Positions 56,580-64,000 of a stretch of DNA of 64,000 bases are shown piece by piece. This stretch comes from Neoceratodus forsteri (lineage: Eukaryota; Chordata; Ceratodontiformes; Ceratodontidae): assembly GCA_016271365.2 (NCBI GenBank), contig CM057451.1:370037501-370101500 (forward strand). Reading direction: 5' to 3'. The number at the start of each line of letters is the position of its first letter. Position 1 is the stretch's first letter. Position numbers and translations under genes: made by a program. Below the pieces are notes generated by a model. That model was not told where the DNA came from. It did not search any database and saw nothing but the letters and a program-made list of their open reading frames with translations.

Positions 56580-58074
56580 TGCAACCATGGCAGCTCAGAG
56601 TGGAAGACCTGGAGGGGGCACTGTTGAGCTATTTCCGATATACGTGTTTGTGAGGAGCTCTGCAGTTTTGAAAGCAGGAGACACTCTAAAAACACACTAA
56701 ATATCACTTTTGTTATTTACATCATTAAAAAAAAAATGTAGTGTGGTGGAGTGGTTCTCTGTGGCTGGAAATCTGGAGAAGTTTGTTTCCCCAAAGTTTA
56801 CTGGGAGAGCGGCTCAGGCCCGTGGGCCTACGGGACAGCTCGGTGTGGAAGGAGCAGGGAACTCTCCTGTTTTACCTATTTGCCCAGAACTGGGAGGTAA
56901 ATCCAAAGCTACAACTAAACCAACTTTGGTATCGAAATAAGCCCTGTTGTCGGACTTTCAATCTGAGGTGAGACAGTCTAATACTCGGATAGAATCTATT
57001 TTAGGAGAAATCTCCTCTAGATGTGCAGTCATCAAGAGCAGACTAGAGGGTACAGAAAAAGCCATACAAACTAACGAGAAGGAAATAAAAGCCATTTCAG
57101 CAAGAACTCTTACTCTAGAAGGGGCTGTTAATGCAGCGTTACACGGGCAGTTAGCACAAGCTGCTAGGATGGAGCGACTGGAAAATAATCTTCTTAGACG
57201 AAATTTGTGGCTTATTGGATTCCCTGGTAATACATTAAATAGTGAGCTGAAAGAGGCAGTGGAGGTGGTGTTTAGAGCTGTTTTTTCTTTGGAGTCCTCT
57301 TTTAATTTGGAATCTATATTTCGCCCTACACGCTTTGTGAAGGAACAAGAGGAGAGAGAATCTGCTGCAAAATATATTATCATTTCATTTCAAACACTAC
57401 CTGAAAGAAATAGGATCCTTCAAATGGCTAGACAGAAGAAAAATATAATATATGAGGGAACACGGATCCATTTATATCCAGATTTTTGTCTGCAAACACA
57501 GCGGAGACGAAAAAGACTTCTAGCTATCATGTCAGAATTTAAAGAAGCTGGAATACCAATTGCATTGTTAGCACCAGCCCAACTGAGAGTCCAATTTCAA
57601 GGGAAATTTTTTTTCTTTGAGGATCAAGATGCTGCTCAATCGTTTTTTGAGAAAAATATTAAACTGCCAGAGGACCTGGGTTCTGATTTTGAACAGGAGG
57701 AGATTGAAACCATAGAATATCATCCAGTATAAATGTGTTGTTTTTTTTCTCTGCCATGGATGGAGGTCGGAAGATATGGGACCTGATTCTTAAAGCTTTG
57801 GATTTAATTTTTTTCAATTTTCTATTGGTTGTGATGTAATTGCTTGGAGCACACACAAACTTTCTATTTTTACTTTTGAAAAAAAAAAGCTCTAGATTTG
57901 AACTGATATCTTTGAATTTTTCTATTTCCCCAAAAAATAAGTTTTGCTTTATTTTAAGTTGATACTTTCTTGACTTATTTAATGTCTAAATGATTTTTTC
58001 TCGATTTTATGATCTGTAAAAGAAATTATTTCTTTAAGAAAAATAATAAAAATAAAGTATAAATAAAAAAAAAA
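56580..58074 (+). mobile_element. ORF1-only L1 relative (HAL1-like)
   Basis: A 5' segment, one ORF1-type reading frame (56710-57732), an AT-rich 3' UTR and a terminal A-run (58065-58074) make up a short element with no ORF2. AATAAA signals precede the A-run. This is the layout of HAL1 (half-L1) elements known from mammals. The upstream sequence from about 55790 may also belong to its 5' UTR. No clear target duplication could be read. Confidence 0.6.
56710..57732 (+). pseudogene. L1-type ORF1 protein with one in-frame stop
   Basis: The frame runs from 56710, meets a single TAA at 56938-56940, and continues open to the stop at about 57730. After the stop the protein shows a coiled coil (heptad-like VRQSNTRIESILGEISSRCA to about residue 70), then the RRM-like core RLENNLLRRNLWLIGFP (about residues 75-91) and the C-terminal domain with LPERNRILQMARQKK and RIHLYPDFCLQTQRRRKRLL. 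This is the Transposase_22 architecture: a trimeric RNA-binding chaperone. The downstream part has no ATG at its start, so translation would need read-through or the stop is a late mutation. Nearly 260 codons without other damage suggests a young copy. Confidence 0.8.
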
Positions 58075-58984
58075 GAGTGGAACACCTGGAAAGGTAGAGT
58101 GCTGCACTAAATGATCTGTGGTTTGGGACTTTTCCATTGAAGAGGTGCTGATTTTATTCTATGTTCTTGATGGTATTATATGTGAGGCTTTTAGAACTTA
58201 TTTAGTGAATTAAAAGGGTCAGTATCCCTGGACTGCAAACCTAGACTTTGGAATAAACTATTGCTACATTACTGAGGTAAGGCATGCAGGTATAATTGCC
58301 TTCAGCATTCTTCCTATGTTCAGTAGTATGGAGCTCGAATTCCTTTTATTTTTTTTATACACTGAGACTTCATTAAGTCCATAAGCCCATAAGAATGTAT
58401 GTATGTATTTATTAATGAATTTATTTATTTATTGAGTATATATGTATATTGCAGGTCATATTTTTCTCTTTTTACTTGTTTTTAATGTCACAGTTTTGTC
58501 ATTTCAGGCATGTAATGATTGTCACTACGCACCATTTTTTATTGTATGTCTAGCATTGTCTGATTACAGGTCTATGGATCTACTTTTAGGAATACCAATT
58601 TATAGGAACATTTTTTGTGATTAACTGAATTTTAAAGTACAAATACAATTATTAGGGTTTATAACAGCTACTTAAATGGGATATTATAATAAGGATCCCC
58701 ATAAAAAGCAAGGTGCAATAAATTCTTCAGAGACTTGAAAGGCCATCCTGGGGAGTCTTGCTCTCGGCTGGGAGTTACCACATCTTTATTGATGCACACT
58801 GGGGAATACTAATGGGAGTTCAGATAAGTGGTAAGGCTGGGCCTAAGTGGGATAATAGGTTAGCTCTGCAGGACAAAATGACCCAACATATGAGTGTGGG
58901 CATAGTTCGAAGGACCCTACATTTAATTCCAAGCATGCTCTGCATGGTGCCCTTTGAAACTCCCCCAGTGAGGGCTGGATCTAT
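58075..58984. other. Unassigned AT-rich DNA
   Basis: It contains a TATGTATGTATTTATT simple tract near 58397-58440. No coding similarity is recognised. Confidence 0.3.
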
Positions 58985-59095
58985 CTGACTGTACAGGTTG
59001 GCTTATTGTGGATCCACTGGACATAGCCCTACCTTGAAATTTTGAAAGGTGCTCAATTAAATACATTTTATTATTATTATTATTATTTTTGTTTG
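58985..59095 (+). mobile_element. L2-type 3' tail fragment
   Basis: TTTTGAAAGGTGCTCAATTA followed by AATACATTTTATTATTATTATT matches the L2 3' stem and (ATT)n tail on the plus strand. Confidence 0.6.
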
Positions 59096-60381
59096 GGACA
59101 GAGTATTTCTGTGCATTAACCTCAAAGGTCCAACCTTGTGGCTCTAGATTTACTATTCAGTTCCATCCAGTTCAATCATTTTGTCATACTAATGCCCTCT
59201 CATAAGGAGTGAAGTATATCTATACTGAAAATTGAGGATATGTAGGGAAAGCTCAAATATTCATTTATATAATGGCAGCAATTTTATGTTTTTTTCTGGA
59301 TATGAATTTATTTTCTGGTGGGCTATTATTATTTGCCTGGAGATGCTAAGAAGCAAAAAAAAGGTAATGAATTAATTGTGTTATAATGACTATAAGGTAT
59401 AAGGAATAAGTGCTTACAATATGAAGCTAGTAACACTAAATATACAAGAAAATGTGGAATATAAAGTTACATAATGTTCCTTAAACCTAAGAAGGCAAAT
59501 GATTAATTAAACTGTTCTGTATCCTTGAGCTATAATTAGAGCAAATTATGCCTAGAATATGACCGAGTGTATTGTTTGCGTATGTTCAGTTTTGTGTGTG
59601 TATGCATGTATGTGTTTTGTATCAAGTTGTAATGGCATGTTGCTGAACAATAAAGCTTTTTGACCGAATTACTGATATGATTCTTTCTGAATTACATGAT
59701 ATTTACTGTACTTAATTTAAACAATGCTCTTCAGCTATATTAGCAGACAGATGGCATAACACGCCTTTGATTTTCAAGCAAGCATGTGACTTAATGAGAT
59801 TGTTTCCTTTTCCCTTTTCTAATTTATACACATCCCATGTCTTTGGTTTGAAACATTTAGTAAATAATTAGAATAACGTTGTTTAATGTGCAGTCTTGCA
59901 TGCTTATTATCTTTCTTGGTTTTAGGTTTGCTTTGCTTCTCTGTTTCTTTCCTTTTTTTCCTTTTCCTGCATTATTTTGATATGTTTGTATTGTCTGATG
60001 CCTTGTTTTCAATAAAATAATTCCCCTACTCTTATGACCGGGTGTCTCATGAATTCATGTTTCAGGCTCTGGCATATAACGTGATTCCAGTTAATTTCAT
60101 TTCCTGAATTAAATTATAAGTGTTACCTACTGGGTCACACTTTAAGTGTCAGTTTCAAAGTAACTGTGGGGTAGGTAATCATTAATTACATGCAACACTG
60201 TAGTTACAGTTTTGTTGCATGTAACTGCATTGCAGTTGCAATGCAGTTACACTGTAGTTAAGGAAACGTGAAGAAGGACTCTGGCCAACATTTTTGGCAT
60301 CAATACATTCAGAATTTTGGTCAGCATATCCTCAATCAGCCTCATGCCAAAAATCAAATCTGTAAGTTACTTTGTTTAAAA
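59096..60381. other. AT-rich DNA with two LINE-like 3' ends
   Basis: CTGAACAATAAAGC near 59647 and GTTTTCAATAAAATAATTCC near 60007 sit at the ends of T-rich stretches resembling L1-type 3' UTRs, but no coding part precedes either. TGCAACTGTAATGCAGTT-type inverted pieces lie near 60195-60255. Confidence 0.35.
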
Positions 60382-61234
60382 GTTATAAGTCATTTTGTAA
60401 CCCTTAATTCACTGCCTGTTCAAAAAAGCCAGTTTTAGTAAAGAGCTGATGATGATGTCATAACCTGAACTCACAACCTAGTCCTCCCTGCAAGCTACCT
60501 TATATGATATATTTCTCCTTTGTTACTTAAAACTGCAGTTGTAGTAAACATCTGAAAAAGGAAAACTGACACTGGGTTGGTCAGCACATGCACTTCCATA
60601 ATGTGTAGATGCAGGATACAGTACTTCAGAATGTGACGGGGGAGGGGGAGGTTGGACTACAGTGGCAAACATGGCTTTAGAATGACAAAGTTGTGTGCAA
60701 TTTTAGAATACTGCAGGTACGACATTTTGAAATGTCACCAGGTTGCAATTGTGGAATGCAGCAATGACACAATCTCAGAAAGTAGCTGGGACACATAATT
60801 ACGGAATGTGGCAGTGACACACAATTTCAGAATGTGGCAGTGATGCACAGGTTCAGGATTTGACAGTGATGCACAGTTTAGAAATGTGGTGGTGATGCTC
60901 AAATTCAGAATGCAGCAGTGACACACAATTTCGGAATGTGGTGGTGCCTTGATTCAGTGCTGCATTCCAAAACCACCTCCTAACGTGTTCTAAAGTACCG
61001 TGCCGTGCATCTAAACATTCTGGAAACACAAGCACTACAACCATTCCTATGTCAATTTTTTTTAAATGATTACTATAGCTACAGTTTCATAAACTTTGGA
61101 GAAACAGGTCCTATAAGGTTGGTGAAAGGGAAGGCTAGACTGTGAGTTCGGGTTATGACATCATCAGTAACTCTTCACTGAAACTGGCTTTTTTGACTAG
61201 GTAGTGAAATTGGTGTTACAAAATAGCTCATAAC
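60382..61234. mobile_element. Inverted-repeat element with internal minisatellite
   Basis: Arms 60382-60551 and about 61070-61234 are inverted copies. Shared blocks include TCAAAAAAGCCAGTTT, GATGATGTCATAACC and GAACTCACA. No transposase is present and the termini and target site could not be fixed. The interior holds a 26-bp array. Confidence 0.65.
60670..60955 (+). repeat. 26-bp minisatellite, about 10 units
   Basis: GAATG-type starts recur every 24-27 bases (for example 60753, 60803, 60829, 60881, 60908 and 60934). The consensus resembles GAATGTGGCAGTGACACACA plus ATTTCA. Confidence 0.75.
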
Positions 61235-61244
61235 TTTTTTTTTA

Positions 61245-61786
61245 TTTATTAAATTCTCGGATTACAAATACCTTTGAGCAGAAACTGCTCATTTACAAAG
61301 GTTCCACGTCAAAGGATGAGGGTCAACGTACATACAGAGGTAGTAAAAGAATGCACAATAAACAACCAAAACAACTAAAAGAAAAAATAAAGATACTCAG
61401 TTATAACATACTTTGAGATAATATTCATATAATGAGCAGCTTGAGAAGGCAGCTGGCTGTGGTAACAATAAGAGATAGAGGGCACCATAGGCAGTTAGTA
61501 TTGCAGGCGTGCGACTGGGAGAGGAAGTTGGCAGGATAATGGGCCACTGTCGGATGGTGGTGGAAAATGTCTTGTACCAGTGGAGATGCGAAGCAGGAAA
61601 GGAGTCACAAGGAAGGCCCGGTGCCAGAGGGAATGAGACTGGGAAAGGGCGGGCTGTGAGACATGAGTGAGCTGGGAGGTGTTTAAAACGAAGTAATGTA
61701 GAAACCTAATTTTTGGTATGAGATTTACCGGGAATATGCTTTTTCTAATTCTGCAATGTACTACTTTTGGCAGAAGTCTCTCTTTA
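61245..61786 (-). mobile_element. Decayed LINE 3' region
   Basis: The low-coordinate edge TTTTTTATTTATTAAATTC is followed by GA-rich sequence similar in layout to 12105-12660 and 25895-28100, with tail then purine-rich antisense 3' coding remnant. No clear protein motif remains. Confidence 0.4.
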
Positions 61787-61802
61787 AAGTGTTACTAGGG
61801 AC

Positions 61803-62561
61803 ATGGTTGGAAGAAAGAGGAGAGGGGTAGCTCTTTATGTAAGGGACAGCATAAAGGCTACAGAAATACATGGAGAACAGGAGGGAGCGGCGGTACTGTG
61901 GGTCACTCTGGAGAAAAGGAATGGGGTCATTCTCCATGCAGGAGTGATTTACAGACATCCAGCACAGACAGAAGACATGGCTCAGGAAATGATGGAAGCA
62001 ATTCAAAGGCTGGCTCATAAAGGAGAGTTGTTACTAATGGGAGACTTCAACCTACCTGACATGGATTGGAGACTCCCAGCAGCGGCAAGTTCCAGGAGCA
62101 GGGACATCCTAGACTCCTTGCAGGGGGCATTCCTCAGGCAGCTGGTAATGGAATCCACTCATGAGGGAGCAGTACTGGACCTAGTGCTGATGAATGGGGA
62201 CAGTGCTGCTGACGTCTCAGTGGGGGACCACCTGGGGACCAGTGACTGTCGTATGGTGTGGCTTAGAATAAAAATTGAGTTTGCACTGAACCTCACAAGG
62301 ATGAGGGTCATGGAATTTAGGAGGGCTGATTTCAAGACAATGGGAGAATGCCTCAGGGATGCCCTGGCAGGGCTAGGGATACTAGGTGGAGACAAGGACC
62401 AGTGGGCAAAAATTAAAGAGGGCATCGAAAGAGCTACGAATCTCTGTATCAGGCAGGTCAGCAGGGGCAGGAGGAAAAGAAGACCACTATGGTTCTCTAG
62501 AGAACTAGCGGAAACAGTAAGAGTGAAAAAACTAGTATTTAAAAAATACAAAAAGACATAG
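61803..62561 (+). pseudogene. CR1 endonuclease, C-terminal two thirds
   Basis: An uninterrupted 252-codon frame contains GVALYVRDSIKATEIHG, VILHAGVIYRHPAQTED, LLMGDFNLPDMDWRLP and DLVLMNG. It also has HLGTSDCRMVWLRIK, where the catalytic SDH motif reads SDC. Loss of that histidine should abolish nicking. RRKRRPLWFSRELAETVRVK leads into the linker. The N-terminal NARSLxNK and ETW motifs are absent because the copy starts inside the domain. Confidence 0.88.
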
Positions 62562-62615
62562 AAAGAGAAGGATGGGTTAATTTACCAGGAGAAACAGAGG
62601 GAGGCAGGGAAGGCA

Positions 62616-62948
62616 GTGAGGCGAGCAAAGGCACAAACAGAGAAGAATATTGCCTGGTCAATAAAAAAAGGGGATAAAACCTTTGTTAGATATATTAGCG
62701 AGAAGAGAAAAATCAATGAGGGGATAACAAGGATAAAGGGTGAAGGGAGAGTCTGTGAGGAAAGGGACAATGGGAAAGCGGACATATTGAACAGATACTT
62801 TTGTTCAGTATTTACAATAGAAGGAGTAGGTGACGGGCCAAAGATAATGAACAGGGGCAGAATTGGTAGGGAAGGGGACACTAGTCCTTTCACAGAGGAG
62901 GAAATCCTCAGAGTACTAGCAAAATCAAAAGTTAAGAAGGCTCTGTGA
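62616..62948 (+). pseudogene. CR1 linker region
   Basis: KKGDKTFVRYISEKRKINEG, then LNRYFCSVFTIEGVGDGP and TSPFTEEEILRVLAKSKVKK, are the conserved linker. A stop (TGA at about 62946) separates it from the reverse transcriptase. Confidence 0.85.
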
Positions 62949-62990
62949 CCCCATGGGGTTCACCCTAGGATACTAAAGGAGCTCAGAGAG

Positions 62991-63656
62991 GTGCTGGCAG
63001 CACCACTAGCAATTTTATTCAACTTGTCGATGGATACAGGGGTGGTTCCAAGGGAATGGAGAAGGGCAGATGTGGTCCCACTTCATAAAAGTGAGAATAG
63101 GGAGGAGGCAGGAAATTATAGACCTGTCAGCCTGACTTTGGTAATGGGCAAGGTTATGGAATCACTACTGAAGGAAAGGATAGTGAAATACTTTGAAACA
63201 AGTGGATTTCAGAATCAAAGGCAACATGGTTTCACAGTGGGGAGATCTTGCCAGATAAACCTGATTAAGTTCTTCAACTGGGTGACCAGGGAAGTAGATC
63301 TGGGTGAAGCGGTAGATGTGACATACCTGGATTTCAGGAAGGCCTTTGTCACCATTCCAAATAGAAGACTGGTGAACAAGCTGGCCTGTCTAAGAGTGGG
63401 ACAGAAAGTTGCAAACTGGGTAAGAAGTTGGTTGAGTGGCAGGAGTCAGAGGGTGGTGGTGGCAAATGGAGTCTACTTAGGAGAAGGCAAGGTGACAAGT
63501 GGGGTGCCTCAGAGGTCGATACTAGGCTCAGTCCTCTTCAATGTCTTTATCAGCGACATTGCACAAGGTCTAGAAGGGAAAGTCTGCCTGTTCGCAGATG
63601 ACACAAAAATCTGCAACAGGGTGGACACACCAGGGGGGTGGAAAAATGAGGAATGA
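62991..63656 (+). pseudogene. CR1 reverse transcriptase domain
   Basis: A 221-codon frame carries LHKSENREEAGNYRPVSL (about residues 31-48), QHGFTVGRSCQINLIKFFNW (about 78-97), TYLDFRKAFVTIPNRRL (about 111-127), GVPQRSILGSVLFNVFISDI and an intact catalytic FADDTKICN near residue 201. KAFDTIPH is altered to KAFVTIPN and PQGS to PQRS, so activity is doubtful despite FADD. A stop follows at about 63654. Confidence 0.9.
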
Positions 63657-63841
63657 CTAACAGAAGTTAGAAGAATGGTCAAGTGTTTGGCAGCTGGGTT
63701 TCAATGCTAAAAAGTGCAAAATAATGCACTTGGGCTACAGAAAGCAGGGGGCTATGTACCAATTGGATGGGGAGGTATTGACAACAACCAAACAGGAAAT
63801 GGACTTGGGGGTAATCATTTCTGATGACCTGAAGGTAGCCA

Positions 63842-64000
63842 AGCCAAAAGGCTGGCCTTCAGGAAATATAAGGGAACACAGCGGGAGGAAGATAGGGAGG
63901 CAAACCAAACTGCCCTAAGGGAAGCAGGGAAGGCAGTAAGGCAGGCAAAGTCCAAAACTGAGGAAACACTAGCACGAACAGTAAAAGAAGGTGACACGAC
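63842..64000 (+). mobile_element. Second CR1 fragment (linker region), cut by window end
   Basis: Read in the right frame this gives KRLAFRKYKGTQREED and REAGKAVRQAKSKTEE, homologous to the end of the endonuclease and the linker near 62520-62690. It therefore repeats sequence already passed 1.3 kb upstream and must be a separate fragment or a rearranged copy. Confidence 0.7.

Larger units (their letters stand above)
61787..63841 (+). mobile_element. CR1 LINE ORF2, truncated at both ends
   Basis: Endonuclease (61803-62561), linker (62616-62948), reverse transcriptase (62991-63656) and the start of the post-catalytic region (63724-63840, MDLGVIISDDL) lie in CR1 order on the plus strand. The endonuclease N-terminus is missing. 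Near 63841 the sequence switches abruptly to a second linker-region copy. Confidence 0.85.

Noticed and set aside
1..64000. CRISPR array, operon or bacterial defence system
   Set aside because: The repeats are satellites, minisatellites and transposons of vertebrate type. No direct repeats with regular unique spacers and no prokaryotic genes are seen.

Overview
The window looks like repeat-dense, gene-poor nuclear DNA of a vertebrate. No intact cellular gene, tRNA, rRNA or CRISPR array could be recognised. Nearly every protein-like stretch belongs to a mobile element, and all are broken. The mix is CR1-, L2-, Rex1-like and Tx1/L1-like non-LTR retrotransposons, a Crypton tyrosine-recombinase element, LTR-like solo units, TTAA-flanked inverted-repeat elements, palindromic MITEs, SINE-like units and many tandem arrays. 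That mix points to a large-genome, non-mammalian vertebrate such as an amphibian (caecilian-like) or a basal fish or lungfish. The clade is an inference and cannot be settled from this sequence.

Layout. 0.6-2.1 kb: a decayed Crypton with a probable 83-bp intron, then a GC-rich palindromic MITE and a CORE-type SINE. 3.8-11.3 kb: repeats and unassigned purine-rich DNA, bracketed by a 102-bp direct repeat; inside lie a 234-bp palindrome and a 295-bp satellite. 11.7-15.1 kb: fragments of CR1 and another LINE. 15.5-20.4 kb: a nearly full-length L2 on the minus strand. 20.4-25.3 kb: two related LTR-like units in opposite orientation, with a second palindromic MITE between them. 25.9-33.9 kb: a minus-strand LINE carrying a 1.65-kb coding-like minisatellite in its 3' part and split by two TTAA-flanked inverted-repeat elements. 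34.2 kb: a well-formed type I hammerhead ribozyme. 34.6-41.2 kb: a CR1 3' fragment, a near-complete minus-strand CR1 (zinc-finger plus esterase ORF1, endonuclease, reverse transcriptase) and a Tx1/L1 3' end. 42-51 kb: dispersed 60-bp minisatellites, a Tx1/L1 5' part interrupted by a Rex1-like LINE, a 350-bp palindrome and an array of palindromes. 53-58 kb: a Rex1-like LINE and an ORF1-only L1 relative (HAL1-like). 60-64 kb: an inverted-repeat element and a plus-strand CR1 that runs off the end.

Functionally these are parasites and their relics rather than a working gene set. The LINEs would supply reverse transcription for SINE-like units. The inverted-repeat elements lack a transposase and would have depended on one elsewhere. 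The best candidate for a functional, under-described element is the hammerhead ribozyme with its surrounding repeat. Next come the ORF1-only retroelement, the frame-preserving minisatellite, and the TTAA palindromic elements whose insertion sites can be read directly from the interrupted LINE.
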